Source: Tillus elongatus
Lineage: Eukaryota > Arthropoda > Insecta > Coleoptera > Cleridae
Assembly: GCA_964006375.1 (NCBI GenBank)
Contig: OZ023269.1
Span: forward strand, 126,392,723-126,456,722
Direction: 5' to 3'
DNA length: 64,000 bases
Under the pieces are notes generated by a model. That model ran no database searches, had not been told where the DNA came from, and saw nothing but the letters and a program-made list of their open reading frames with translations. The translations under genes and the position numbers were made by a program. Positions 25,344-37,839 of this stretch are shown here, in pieces (the first letter of the stretch is position 1; every line of letters starts with the position of its first letter).

Positions 25344-25400
25344 TTCTACGTTAAAAACATTTTTATGAAATTTCACTTCCATAACGCATTTGCTGCGTCT
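25344..25400 (+). repeat. TA-element 3' terminus fragment
   Basis: AAAACATTTTTATGAAATTT and ATAACGCATTTGCTGCGTC: the last ~55 bp of the family with its hairpin. Confidence 0.7.
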
Positions 25401-25404
25401 TTAC

Positions 25405-25489
25405 TCTTGGACTGAGGTACGTTTGGTTTAATAGTATAATGTATTGATGCAGTAGATGCTCCTCTATTTACCCATAATTTTGGATCAGT
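25405..25489 (-). other. Possible host exon (85 bp), weak
   Basis: On the minus strand a pyrimidine-rich acceptor (TTTTGTTAAATACAG) precedes an open stretch reading TDPKLWVNRGASTASIHYTI and further, ending at AAGA followed by GTAAAG, a fair donor. Base composition and amino-acid make-up look coding, and it matches no transposon family here. The protein is not identified. Splice scores, homology or transcript data would be decisive. Confidence 0.25.
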
Positions 25490-25679
25490 CTGTATTTAAC
25501 AAAACAAAGAAATGCAATAATTACACCATATTATTATATAATGATATACAGCAGCTGTTGTAGCTTCTTCATGTACAAAAGTCACTTTTGAGTATAGGGT
25601 AATTATTAGATTTCCTTATTTTGTTCAATATTTTAAACTGGACACACTAACATTCGTAGCAATACTCCTAAAGTAGGTA

Positions 25680-25796
25680 CATTTCTATTAGTGAATTTTT
25701 ATTTAAAAAATGGTGAGACTTTGCAAAAATTTTTTCAAATGAGCGCGATTTAGGACCCCTAGAACCCATATCCGGGGTCAGTTTCAATTTTTATAT

Positions 25797-25864
<68 letters not shown>

Positions 25865-26285
25865 CCGTCTGATAACTCAAAAAATAATTAACCGATTTCA
25901 ATGAAACTCGGCAAGTGCCTTTCTTTTATTAATGGCTTGGATAAGTTCGTTAGGCAGAAAAATCGGACGGGTTCTTCCGGGAAAATTGTGTTTTCTTTAA
26001 AAAAAAAAATTTCTCCGAAAATAACAAATCTGTTTTAATGAAATTTACTATATATGTTGCCTGGGGAGAAGACTTACTAAGTACCAAAATTTAACTTTCT
26101 CAGTTTATAGAACATTGAGTTATTTAAATTTTAAATTTTTTTTGAAACATTTTTTTTCTCCAAAAATTACAAAGTTATTTTAATGACATTTGGTGGATAT
26201 CTTGTCCTAGGAAATACCTTACTACCTACCAAAATTAAACTTTCTAAGATTATAGAAAACTGAGTTAATCAAATTTTTATAGCTC
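25680..26285 (+). mobile_element. TA-element copy, second monomer subtype
   Basis: Head from TATTAGTGAATTTTTAT, GCGCGATTTAGGACCCCTAG, TA array 25799-25862, junction GTATCCGTCTGATAACTC, then monomers with TTACAAAGTTATTTTAATGA repeated at about 146-bp spacing. Same subtype as 35225-35695. Confidence 0.65.
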
Positions 26286-26659
26286 ACTGCAGTGTTAAAA
26301 TCAATGGTATTTTCCTCACTATTTTAAACACGTGGGTGGGGGACTGACCGAATTCATTCCCAGTTGCTATTGATCTACTCATATTGTCTGAATATGTTAG
26401 AAGACGTGGTATCTACTTCATTTCAAGTCACTATTAACCGACTATTTATGAAATCAAATAAGTCAATTAAATCGATTGTCATAAAATATGTAGTGTATTA
26501 AGAATAAGGGAAAAAGAAATAAAACATATATAACTGTGCACATTTTGATTATATTTTAGGGTGTGCGGCGCACACCTAGCTCACTAGGAGAAATCGCCAC
26601 TGCTTGAGAGAGGTATTGTCACAGCATAATATCTTATTAAAGTTCATTTGTAAATAGGT

Positions 26660-27077
<418 letters not shown>

Positions 27078-27092
27078 CCTCCATCCCTAATG
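27078..27092 (-). other. Polypurine tract
   Basis: Minus strand AGGGATGGAGG directly abuts the 3' LTR, the expected plus-strand primer site. It also encodes env C-terminal residues. Confidence 0.8.
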
Positions 27093-28583
27093 TGAAGGAC
27101 GTCCTCGTTCTTTTCAGTAAGCTCTTCAGCTGCACATAGGTTTTTTGATTTGCGTAGCATGGCCTTCTTCTTGAACTTATGTATGGAGATGTAACACAAG
27201 ATGACCACTAGGATGACGGTGATTATGGTAGTCATTCCCATGTGTGTTGAATGTACCAAAGGATGCAGTACATTGTGATGCTTCCTTTGCTCCATCTGAC
27301 TTTTCAACTTGCTGGCTTCCTTGAGATGAATTGGATTGAATCTTATGATATGTTGCGGCTGTGGCTGTAAGGGTTGTATCAACTCGGGTACCCATGTAAT
27401 GTTTGGACTGGTTTCTTCATAAGTCTCTCCATTTATAGATATCTTGCATCGTTCTTGACTGGCTACGAGGGTGTTGGTTGTGGTAGTTTGTCTGTCTAGT
27501 CTTGACGGACACTCTTCTGAGATGCTGGTCTTCTGGTTAGTGATCAGTAAGATATTTCCATTTCGGAGTTGAACGGATGCTGTGTAAGAATTGGTTGTGG
27601 TGGCAAAGAGGCATGTTGATACGTTGTCTAATTTGCATCTTTCTTCATGGGGTTGGTCAGTACATATTATGGCTTCTTCGACAGCTGGGCATTGTTCTGC
27701 TGTCCACAGATTTTTCTGCGGTGTTTCCAAATAGAAGGAAGCAGGTGGTACAAGGACTCTATTGGTTTGAGGTGTTGGAATGATTCGAAAATATGCTCCT
27801 GATGTGGGATGTAGGATAGGAACCTTCAGGCGGCACACAATTGTATCTTTTACAGATAAAACATTAAATTTGGTAAATTGTAAAATTTTGAAAATGTGAT
27901 TTTGGTCAAAACTAATTAATTCATCGTTATTATAAATGAGTTTCAGATGTTCTCTAATGACCTTTAGATCTTTTGCAGTAAATATTTCTATGTTGGTTAA
28001 TTGATTGAAACTAAGTGAAATTGTTCTTTGTAATACTTTTATATTCTCTAGTAATTTTGAACTTAGTGCTATCTGAAATTCTACAACAGCCTTATATTCT
28101 GTTTCGCGTTGCATCACATCTAGGGTGATTTTCAACGAGTCTAAATTTTTGTTAATCGACTCTTGTTCCTTTTCGAATCTTTGAGTCATTATATTGGCAA
28201 ACGAGTTCAAGTTATCTAATTGAACCATTATCTCGTCTTGATTAGCATACAACGATTCTACGTTTTTATTGATTTCTTTTAGATCCTCCTGGTCCAAATT
28301 GCCAGTGATCATTCTTATAACCGAGCCCGCGCCATCTATGAGACCGCGTTTGTATCTAGTGTGTGTTAGCTTTTGTAATTCATTTCTTATGATTCTTAGT
28401 TGACTGTTTAGAATTCGTGTATAATATTTGTTGATGGAATTTGACTTAATTTCACTAATCTGATAAGCGTTGTATATTAACTGATTATAGTTTTCATCTA
28501 TAAGGGTGAGATTAAAATAAAAATAAAATCTATGGTAGTGATTTAGGATTTTGGCGATTCCAACATATTCTTTGAAATAGCCG

Positions 28584-31500
28584 TTAGTTTGGATGGGTTG
28601 AAGTTGAAGGAGTAGGGCTGTCTTCAGACATAGGCACAGCAGGCTGTAAAGAAGGAAATTTCTTTTTAGTTCTTTTGGTTTTATTTAAATGAGCCGTTTG
28701 TTTTTTCGAATGGGGAAGAAGTATTTTATTGCGTGGTAATTGTATAGGGTCGGAATAAATTTTATAAAGGGGATCTGCCTTTCGGATTGGTGGTACTCTT
28801 ACTGCAACGTTTTCTTCATTAATTTGGATGTTTTGTTCTCGAGTTTCGTTGAATTTCTCGAGACGTTCTGTTGCTTTATGCTTTTGCTTTTCATAAATAG
28901 ACTTGTAAAATGGAAGTATTTCTTTTAAGCGTCTATTGTTATATTCCTCGAAAACTGTTTGATGAGGATCGATCGGTGGTATGTCATCATATGGGCCGTA
29001 GAGTAGTTTGAAAGGAGAGTGGCCTGTCGAAGAATGTATTGATTGGTTGTATATCAATACGGCAGTGATCATGAGTGATTGGGGGCTTTCTTTTGGGTTC
29101 TGAATTTTTAGTACACGTATTTTTTCTAATAATGTCGAATGTAAACGTTCTACGGGAGAATTTGAATTTGGATTTTGAGGGGTAGTAATGTGTAAATTGA
29201 TTTTAAATATGGAACAGAACTCTTTGAGTACAGCATTTTCAAATTCGCGGCCTGGGTCCGAGACCATCTTAGAAGGGTAGTTGTGGTGAGAGAAGAAGTG
29301 ACGTAGTTTGTTAACGATGGTCAGGGCAGTAGTATCGATAATGTAATATGCTTGCGCATATTTACTGAACAGATCGACGATGGTTAAGAACTTGCAGTTA
29401 TCAAAGCTGAATACGTCGATGTGTATAACTTCGAAGGGTCTAGAAGCAATCAGTGGTCCTTGAAACGGGGGTGTGTAAGGGTTACGATCATATTTTGCCT
29501 GAAGGCATACGTCACATTTATTAATAAAGTCGTTAATTTGAATTTTCATGTTAGGCCAATAAAATTTTGTTTTTAGTTGTGCGTACGTCTCGTTAATGCC
29601 ATTATGGTTTTGTTCGTGATAGTCTTGTATTGTTCCTTTTTGTTCAGTAAGTTTCGTTACGTCTTGTAATCGTTTTGTACATTTAATTATTTTAACCGAA
29701 CTACTGAATAGATTGGAAGCTATTATTCTAAAGTAATGTTCGAGTTGTGGGTCCAAGAATAATATACCGTAATTATTATTAGGGTTGATGTAAGATTTTA
29801 AGAAGTCAGTCATCTGTTGTAGTTCGTGTTGTCTTTGGATGTATACTCTGTAGCATTTGTTTTTAAATAAGTTGTCTGTCTTTATTTCGTTATGAGGTCC
29901 GTAATACATAATTATCTGATATTTGAAGTGATTTAAAGGGTTTTCAGAAATGGGCATAGTAAAGACGGGGTTTTCTGCAGAAGTGTGTTGTGTTTGTGAG
30001 TCAGAATGTCGTTCGTCTTCCTGAGTGTTAATACCTAAATCTTTAAGATCGTCGTCGTTTAATACTCTAAGCTCTGATGGATCTAGATTATTAAAAATTG
30101 ATGCCAGATCATCGTCGTCCTCAACTGCGTTGATTTCGACACGAGATAAAGCATCGGCTACTACGTTTTCTTTACCTCTTTTATATTTAATTTCGTAGTC
30201 GAACTCTTCTAATTTCAAACGCCATTTCACTAAACGTGAATTTGGCTCTTTAATAGAAAATAACCATACAAGTGGTTTATGATCGGTTTCGATCGTAAAT
30301 TTATTTCCAAAAAGGTAAGGCCTAAAGTGCTTAGTGTTTTCGACTATTGAAAGGAGTTCCTTCTCAATTGTTGAGTAGTTCCTTTCAGCGGAATTTAAAG
30401 TGCGGCTATAGTAAGCTATGGGCCTGTCGTTTTGTGACAAAACGCCTCCTATAGCGATATTACTAGCGTCAGTAGTCAGGTGAAAAGTTTTTGTAAAGTC
30501 TGGATACATCAGTATAGGTGAATTTGTAATAAGGTCTTTGGCTTGTCTAAATGCATTTACGTATTCTGTATCGTTAATGTCAATTTTGGAGTCTTTCTTA
30601 AGGCATTTGGTTAAGGGGAAGAGGATTTTTGCGAAATTTTTAATGAAGCGGCGATAGTAGCCTATCAATCCGAGGAATGACTTTATTTCTTTTTGGGATT
30701 TTGGTATTGGATAGTTCTGTATAGCCTTGATTTTATTAGGGTTAGGACGGATTCCGTGGGTCGTGATTACGTGCCCAAGAAACTCGACTTCCTTACGAAG
30801 AAATTCGGATTTGTCTAGTTGGACTTTGAGGTTAACTTCTTGTAATTTTGAAAATATCTGTTTTAGATGTAGCAAATGTTCTTGTAGGGACTTAGAAAAA
30901 ATGACGATGTCATCCATGTATACAAAACATGATTTATAAAGGAATTCCCTAAGGACATTATCCATTACGCGCTGGAAAGTGCTCGGAGAATTACGCAACC
31001 CAAAGGGCATGCGCACGTACTCGTAGTGCCCATTATTAACGCTAAAGGCAGTTTTCTCTATGCTGCTTTCACCTAATTCAATTTGGTGAAAACCTTGGGC
31101 CAAATCAAGTGTAGTGAAATACATGCACTTGCCTAGACTATCGAGTATCTCATCTATTCGAGGTAAGGGATATTTGTCGTTAATGGTTTTCTCGTTCAGC
31201 TTTCTGTAGTCGATAACTAAACGCCATTTACGTTTTCCCGATTGATCCATGCGTTTAGGCACGATCCATACAGGAGATGCATATGGTGATATAGATGGTC
31301 TGATAATTTTGTTGTCTAATAGCTGTTTTATTTGTTTTTGAATCTCTACCTTGAGATTGTAGGGATATCGATAGGATTTGACATGTACTGGTTCGTCATC
31401 TTTTGTGCGTATGTCATGTTTAACACAGTTGGTGAACGTAAGGTCACTGTTTTCATGGTAAAATATATTTTTGTATTTGTTGCATAAGGAAAATAATCTT

Positions 31501-32252
31501 GATTTTTCTTCGGTATTAAGATGCTCTACTCTTAATTGCTTTAAAATGTTAGGTTGGTTTTGTTTTATTGGTTCGTTAAGTTCGTAATAGTTTTGTAATG
31601 GAGTGACTTTAATTCGTTCGTTGAAGTAAACTTCGACGTTGTCAGATGTATTTTTTGTAATGGGAATTGTGCAAATGCCAGAATGAGAAGTAGCTATAGC
31701 TTCTTCTACAGTTACAGTGTTGTCGGATAGTTGGGGAATCAGAACGGTTCCATTTTCTACGTTAACAGGAATTTTGATACTATTTACGCATATTTGTTTA
31801 AAGGGCTTAAAATTTTGAGGGTTAAGTTCGAAATAGAAAGGGATCTCTGTCTTGCCTAACGTTATAGTCTGTGTCTCGTAGTTTATACGTGCTTTCAATT
31901 CCTGGAAGTGAGCAGAACCGATCAAGGCGTCGAAACGATCATGCCATTGCATGACATGAAAATCGAAGGGGAATTTAATGCCATATTCTTGTAATATAGG
32001 GAACTGAATGTTGTCAAAACCTCTGGAAATTTTGCCAACGGATTTCATGGCGAAGGGTTTTTGATAGAGATATTCGCTGAAAAATTCGTAAGCCGGACCT
32101 GGATTCATGATGCTATCAGACGCACCACTGTCAATGAGTATTTGTAGGCCTAAAGAGGGTAAACAGAAGAAGGGTAGTTTGGGTTGCATGGCAATATTAT
32201 TTAAGTCAAGTTTTATAGTGTTTCCGAGGCTGTATTGGGAAAATCCTGATTT
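28584..32252 (-). CDS. pol: Pol polyprotein: protease, RT, RNase H, integrase
   Basis: Open from the frame's upstream stop (32253) to 28584, 1201 codons from the first Met at 32189. Domains: aspartic protease ILIDSGASDS (Asp about 20 from that Met); RT with TLDLAQGFHQIEL and FVYMDD (about 424-427); RNase H with TTDASNIAIGG and SAERNYSTIEKELL; integrase with HHCC zinc finger (HEQNHNG...CDVCLQAK, about 855-905), HIDVFSFD, VSDPGREFE and SPVERLHS, the last two 35 residues apart (DD35E). It lies in the -1 frame relative to gag and overlaps it by 40 nt, so it is probably made as a Gag-Pol fusion. No lesion seen. Confidence 0.95.
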   Translation of the reverse strand, partial: KSGFSQYSLGNTIKLDLNNIAMQPKLPFFCLPSLGLQILIDSGASDSIMNPGPAYEFFSEYLYQKPFAMKSVGKISRGFDNIQFPILQEYGIKFPFDFHVMQWHDRFDALIGSAHFQELKARINYETQTITLGKTEIPFYFELNPQNFKPFKQICVNSIKIPVNVENGTVLIPQLSDNTVTVEEAIATSHSGICTIPITKNTSDNVEVYFNERIKVTPLQNYYELNEPIKQNQPNILKQLRVEHLNTEEKSRLFSLCNKYKNIFYHENSDLTFTNCVKHDIRTKDDEPVHVKSYRYPYNLKVEIQKQIKQLLDNKIIRPSISPYASPVWIVPKRMDQSGKRKWRLVIDYRKLNEKTINDKYPLPRIDEILDSLGKCMYFTTLDLAQGFHQIELGESSIEKTAFSVNNGHYEYVRMPFGLRNSPSTFQRVMDNVLREFLYKSCFVYMDDIVIFSKSLQEHLLHLKQIFSKLQEVNLKVQLDKSEFLRKEVEFLGHVITTHGIRPNPNKIKAIQNYPIPKSQKEIKSFLGLIGYYRRFIKNFAKILFPLTKCLKKDSKIDINDTEYVNAFRQAKDLITNSPILMYPDFTKTFHLTTDASNIAIGGVLSQNDRPIAYYSRTLNSAERNYSTIEKELLSIVENTKHFRPYLFGNKFTIETDHKPLVWLFSIKEPNSRLVKWRLKLEEFDYEIKYKRGKENVVADALSRVEINAVEDDDDLASIFNNLDPSELRVLNDDDLKDLGINTQEDERHSDSQTQHTSAENPVFTMPISENPLNHFKYQIIMYYGPHNEIKTDNLFKNKCYRVYIQRQHELQQMTDFLKSYINPNNNYGILFLDPQLEHYFRIIASNLFSSSVKIIKCTKRLQDVTKLTEQKGTIQDYHEQNHNGINETYAQLKTKFYWPNMKIQINDFINKCDVCLQAKYDRNPYTPPFQGPLIASRPFEVIHIDVFSFDNCKFLTIVDLFSKYAQAYYIIDTTALTIVNKLRHFFSHHNYPSKMVSDPGREFENAVLKEFCSIFKINLHITTPQNPNSNSPVERLHSTLLEKIRVLKIQNPKESPQSLMITAVLIYNQSIHSSTGHSPFKLLYGPYDDIPPIDPHQTVFEEYNNRRLKEILPFYKSIYEKQKHKATERLEKFNETREQNIQINEENVAVRVPPIRKADPLYKIYSDPIQLPRNKILLPHSKKQTAHLNKTKRTKKKFPSLQPAVPMSEDSPTPSTSTHPN
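28644..28658 (-). promoter_or_regulatory. Predicted env splice acceptor
   Basis: Minus strand TTCCTTCTTTACAG ending at 28644, a textbook pyrimidine tract plus AG, inside the 3' end of pol. The exon would start at 28643 as the third base of a codon. Confidence 0.7.
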
Positions 32253-33505
32253 TCACCATACGGTTCCTCTGGTTCCTCGAGTTCCTCGTTATAGAAGACC
32301 TCATCAGGTTGATAATCATTATCATCCTGGTATAAATAGTCAGGCTCTTGTTCCTGCTCTTCAAAAGTTTGGTTGTTATTTATTTGAGGAATGGGGTGAT
32401 TTGTACGAGGGCGATTGTTTGTTAGGTTAGCAGAAATTGACATAGGGGTTGCCTGATTATTAATTCTTCTTCCGAAGACATGTGAATTAGTGGGGTAATT
32501 TCTTTGTTGTGGAATTGGTCTTAAGTTTGAGATAGGTCGGCTTGGAAAGGGTTGTCGAAACGTTGGTTGTTGGTTATGACTTTGTGGGGTTATTCTCTGG
32601 AAATTGGGCCGATAGTTATAATTTTGTTGGGGTATTCTCTGGAAATCGGGCTGATGGTTATAATTTTGTTGAGGTATTTTCCGGAAATTGGGGTAGAAGT
32701 CGTTTATTTTTCTATTAATTATGTGTGTTTTTTGTTGCTGAGGATGCTTGTCGTTTTGACGGAAATGAGATTTATCTTTGTCCTTTATGACTTTTAGGAA
32801 ATTTACTTGCATCTGCTCGTTATCAATGCGATGACATTCGAGCAACGCTGTTTCTAAATTAGGGATGTTTAATAACCGTAAGTGACTGTGATATGGTTCG
32901 GCTATTCCTATTTTGAAAGAAGTAACAGCTGCTGTTTCGTATTGCTGTTTCTTGTAGGTTTTTATAATGTCGTCTAGGGCTTGTAGGGAAATATGTTCGT
33001 TTAACATTTTTAATTTGTCTTGTATAGTGTTGTAAAAATCAGTGGCAGTTTGAGTTTTACGCATATAACTAGTTCGTAGATCTGTCATTAAAAGGTCTTC
33101 TGATCTAGGGTCTGTATATTGGGCCTTAAGGGCATTTTCAATATTTTGCCAAGAAATGTCGTCTAGTTTCATAAGTATATCTCGGGCTTCACCTGTGATT
33201 TTGGCCTTAATGAATTCAATAATCATTCGGTTACAATGTAGGTCGTCAGGTGTGTCGCCTTGTCTTTTGTAACATAGGATATAAGTGCGGCATTGATTCA
33301 GAAAATATGCTAATTGTTTTTGTCCACCATTGTACTCAGGAATCATCGCCGAAGCTTGACAGATTTGGGTGATTGATGCCTCTGACATGTTTTGGAATTT
33401 AGGGGTTTCTGATGAATTAAAATTGAGTGAATCTGGGGTAAAATTTGGCAAGATTCTTTCTGGAATTCGGGTAAATCTTATGGGAGATCTTTCACGAAGG
33501 CTCAT
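32213..33505 (-). CDS. gag: Gag structural protein
   Basis: 430 codons from ATG (33503-33505). It has an alpha-helical capsid-like core of the gypsy/errantivirus type (AYFLNQCRTYIL, EDLLMTDLRTSYMRKTQTATDFYN). A Gln/Asn/Pro-rich tail follows, with the motif QQNYN and IPQQNY units repeated three times. The C-terminus is very acidic. There is no CCHC zinc knuckle, as is normal for errantiviruses. It ends within the 40-nt overlap with pol. Confidence 0.88.
   Translation of the reverse strand: MSLRERSPIRFTRIPERILPNFTPDSLNFNSSETPKFQNMSEASITQICQASAMIPEYNGGQKQLAYFLNQCRTYILCYKRQGDTPDDLHCNRMIIEFIKAKITGEARDILMKLDDISWQNIENALKAQYTDPRSEDLLMTDLRTSYMRKTQTATDFYNTIQDKLKMLNEHISLQALDDIIKTYKKQQYETAAVTSFKIGIAEPYHSHLRLLNIPNLETALLECHRIDNEQMQVNFLKVIKDKDKSHFRQNDKHPQQQKTHIINRKINDFYPNFRKIPQQNYNHQPDFQRIPQQNYNYRPNFQRITPQSHNQQPTFRQPFPSRPISNLRPIPQQRNYPTNSHVFGRRINNQATPMSISANLTNNRPRTNHPIPQINNNQTFEEQEQEPDYLYQDDNDYQPDEVFYNEELEEPEEPYGENQDFPNTASETL
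32240..32243 (-). promoter_or_regulatory. Candidate -1 frameshift point
   Basis: Minus strand TTTT followed by CCC within the only window (32213-32252) where gag and pol frames overlap. A TTT codon preceded by T allows re-pairing one base back. It is not a perfect classical heptamer. Confidence 0.35.
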
Positions 33506-34692
33506 GTAATGTATTAATAGATATAAAGGAGATTTCCTTTTTTTATATTAATTACAGGATAATAAGGGTATAAAATTATTAATTTTTTGTTGTAATAAAT
33601 GGATAAAATTTGTAATTAATAGAATAATAATCAATCCTTAAAATAAATGCTTAATTCTAAAGGTAATCAATAATTTATAACTAAAAGAATAATAATACGG
33701 TGCAAATTATTATAACTGCATAAAATCTTAATGCTTTAAAATATTTCCGTTAAAATTGTTTATCTAGAGAGTTTTTAATTACAGTGGATATTTATACGAT
33801 AAAAATTTACTCTAATTGTACTAAATGTTTTAAGCTTGCTTGTTATAATGTGTATTACAAAAGCGTTTTATCTAGTTACAACGGATCACACGATTCTGTT
33901 GAAATTGAATCTTGTATAATATCGCGTCTGTAAAGTTTTTTATTTTGTCATCAGTTTTTTACGTACAATGACTGAATATCAAATTAATTGCGACGGTTAA
34001 CTAAGTGCATGCAGTGTTTTTATTAAGCAACGACTAACTTGTGATACTGAGTTAATTTTAGAGAAATTTCATTAGATAAAATATATTTATTAATGTAATT
34101 ATCACTTAATGCTAAGAATTTGTTAAACTGTATAAAAATAATTCTGCTTTATTTCATGTATTTTCGAAAAATTAAATTTGAAAATACAGTAAAAAATGCT
34201 TCTCTTTATAACTTGTACTATGAAAAAGTACCTTGTAATAATATCAATAATTATTCGTTTAAAAAATAAGGCTTGTATGTAGTAAATTAAAAGAAATTTG
34301 TTAACGCTATATTAACAAAATATTAATTATAATAGGTATCACGAAAGAAGATAGCTTTGTGATAATATTTATAATTATTAATAATCAATTATAGGGCATT
34401 TATGAAAAAAAGGATTTTTATGATGCCTTAAATATAAGTATTGCCAAAGAAAAACTTTGTGAATACTAAAAATAATTTGTATTTACGAAAAATGAATTTT
34501 GCAAATACTTAAAAGACACAATTGCATAGGAAATGAAAGAAATGGATCAACTTACAGAAGGGAAACTGCTTTGTTGGTCATCGATGGCTTTTCTTCCAAT
34601 GCCCTTGCTCTTCTTGGATGGTTCTTCCAGCACAAACGTTCAAAAACGACCGACAATTTTGCTACTTTTAAGTTGCCAAAACGTCGTTACTG
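33506..34692 (-). other. Errantivirus 5' leader
   Basis: 1.2 kb AT-rich non-coding leader. It holds the predicted env leader exon end, with a splice donor CT/GTAAGT (intron begins 34555) and an in-frame ATG at 34579-34581. Confidence 0.75.
34556..34581 (-). CDS. env: Predicted env leader exon (first codons)
   Basis: ATG at 34579-34581, eight codons plus two bases, then the donor GTAAG at 34555-34551. The two leftover bases plus the single codon base at 28643 complete one codon, so joining to the main exon is in frame and places the ATG just before the hydrophobic signal-like stretch. Prediction from sequence only; RT-PCR would test it. Confidence 0.6.
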
Positions 34693-34710
34693 GATACAGT
34701 TCGCAGCGCC
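34693..34710 (-). other. Primer-binding site
   Basis: Minus strand GGCGCTGCGAACTGTATC directly follows the 5' LTR end TAACT. It starts GGCGC as in other errantiviruses; the matching tRNA was not identified by eye. Confidence 0.6.
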
Positions 34711-35695
<985 letters not shown>

Positions 35696-35699
35696 GAGT

Positions 35700-36755
35700 T
35701 TTTTTTGATTGGTTGACTGTTTCGTTTTTTATTTCCATTTTCTTATTTGTATTATTAATTATTTTAAATAATTTTAAAGCACGATCTTCAAAAAGAGCTA
35801 ATCACTCTCTTAATATGGAATTTTTCCGCCAAGCTGTGGGGATGATTTTATGTATAAAATGCGAGGGTGACTTAGAGGTTGTATTCATACCAGTGTAATC
35901 AAGTTCACTTCTTGTTCAACTTTTTTATGGTTCAACAATTCGAAAAATTCCCTCCATAATGCATTTAGAAAAGATATGTGATGTAACTTACATACTTCGA
36001 GAGATCAAAGGAAATACATAATAACATCCTGTTGTGACCTAAGTATTGGGGAATCAAGTATGCGGTCCCCAACAAAAGAAAATATTAATATTCAAAAGCA
36101 TTGTCCATGTTATGAGTTTCATTTTTTCTTCTGAGAGATGCTGGAGGTTTTATATATAAAGAATTCATAAAATACGATGAGTGTTGTATGGATGGACCCA
36201 CACTATCCGTTTTTGTAAAGTGGAAAAGAAGGTAAACATCGATTTATATAACGTTTTCATACCGTTAAAACGGGCCTCATAATAAAAGCTTAAATGTCTA
36301 CAAAAATTTTAGGTGGTGCCAAAGACGCCTCACAAAATATCTTCTAATGCATTTTACCTCAGAAAAATGAAAAACGAGCAGCTCATAACATTTAAAATAT
36401 TTCAAGGGGTAGACGTTTTATTTTCATGCCATATAAATGTTGCATTATATTTATCTACAGTAAGAATTTTGTTTTCATCAATATAAATGTGGGTTGCAAC
36501 ACAGCTCGGTCTGCAATGAAGGAACTAATAAACAATTCATGGCAGTTCTAGTGTGAAATATAGTTAACAGCAAACCTTATGCCCAGGCTTAATTATTAAT
36601 ATTGTGCATGTTTAACACAAACTATTTCGTAACACTTCTAGGTAACAGAATAGTTAAGAAAAAGTATCGCGAATTAAATGATATAGACCCATAGTTTACA
36701 CAAAAACTAAAAAAATACGGAGGAACTGGAAAAGTTTAAACAAGAAACGAACTTT
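35700..36755. other. No gene seen
   Basis: About 1 kb without assigned repeats or convincing frames. Confidence 0.45.
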
Positions 36756-36756
36756 T

Positions 36757-37082
36757 TTTATATTTCAACAACACACCACGAGGGCTCATAGTCTAAATAC
36801 TATCGTAACGTGGGTGTCGACAAGAAGAAAAGAGGCAACTTGTTAATTCTCGACTTAAAGGTTTGGAGGTTCTTAGGAGAAGGAAAAACATGTGCCGGCA
36901 AGGAATTCCACAACTTTGAAGTCCTCGGGACAAAAGAGCGGGCATAACAAGATGTTCTATGTCTGGTGACCTGGACAGTAAAAGGGTGCATTCACTCTGT
37001 TCCCCTGGTAGATCTGTTGGGAGCAGCAGGTGGAGGCACTATGGAAGAAACCTCATCTGAGCAGTGCCCGTGCAGATACCTA

Positions 37083-37124
<42 letters not shown>

Positions 37125-37835
37125 CACCAACGGCGCATCGGTGGGCAAGGGATGGTAGCCTTTGGGTGAGGGTAGGGTCACCGATGATACGTATAGCTCT
37201 CTTCTGAATGGAGTCCAGGATAGCGAGTGTAGAAGCAGCAGCAGCATTCCAGATGTGGGAGCAGTATTTGAGGTTTGGTCTTATTTGTGAAGTATATAAG
37301 GTATAGAGATTAGCTGGTGAAAAGTCTTTGCGAGCCCGGAAGAGGAAACCTAATTTCTTAGCAGCCGCTTCTGCAATTGATGTGACATGTTGGTGCCAAT
37401 TGAGATTTCGATCCACAGAAGTTCCAACAAGAGAAAAGGACTCATTACTTTGAATAACTTGGTTGTTCATTGTGATGGGTCTAGGGCTGGTGTATCTTCT
37501 ATGAGAAAGAAAGCAAGATTGAGATTTGGTGGTGTAGAATTGTCCAAGATTTCTACTTCCCCAGTCTAATATTTTTGGAGATCCACGGAGACAGAAGCCT
37601 CCATGCGTCTGCGATCCTCATCTAATTGGGCTGAAAAACAGGCTTAGAATATTGAGTATTTGAGTGGAGGGTGCTGTCGTGCGCGTAACTGTGAACTGGG
37701 TTGGATGTGCTAGAGAAGAGGTCATTGATGTGGAGAAGAAACAAAGTAGGGGCTAAAGCTGAACCTTGAGGAACTCCTGCATTAATTGGATACAGTTTAG
37801 AGAAATGGCCATCCACGACAACAGAAATTCCCACC
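36757..37835 (-). pseudogene. Non-LTR retrotransposon copy 3, 5'-truncated, with (AG)n expansion
   Basis: Same family as copy 1, minus strand. It covers the RT from SVVVDGH and GVPQGSALAPTLFLLHINDL (37622-37834) through the C-terminus (36800-36991) and 3' UTR to a short T-rich boundary at 36757. The catalytic box reads SYAHDS, so YADD is YAHD. A frame break lies between 37470 and 37622. The codons for DLSLFYR have become a (CT)n/(AG)n run at 37087-37122, in frame, adding a string of Leu-Ser. Confidence 0.88.
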
Positions 37836-37839
37836 CTGT

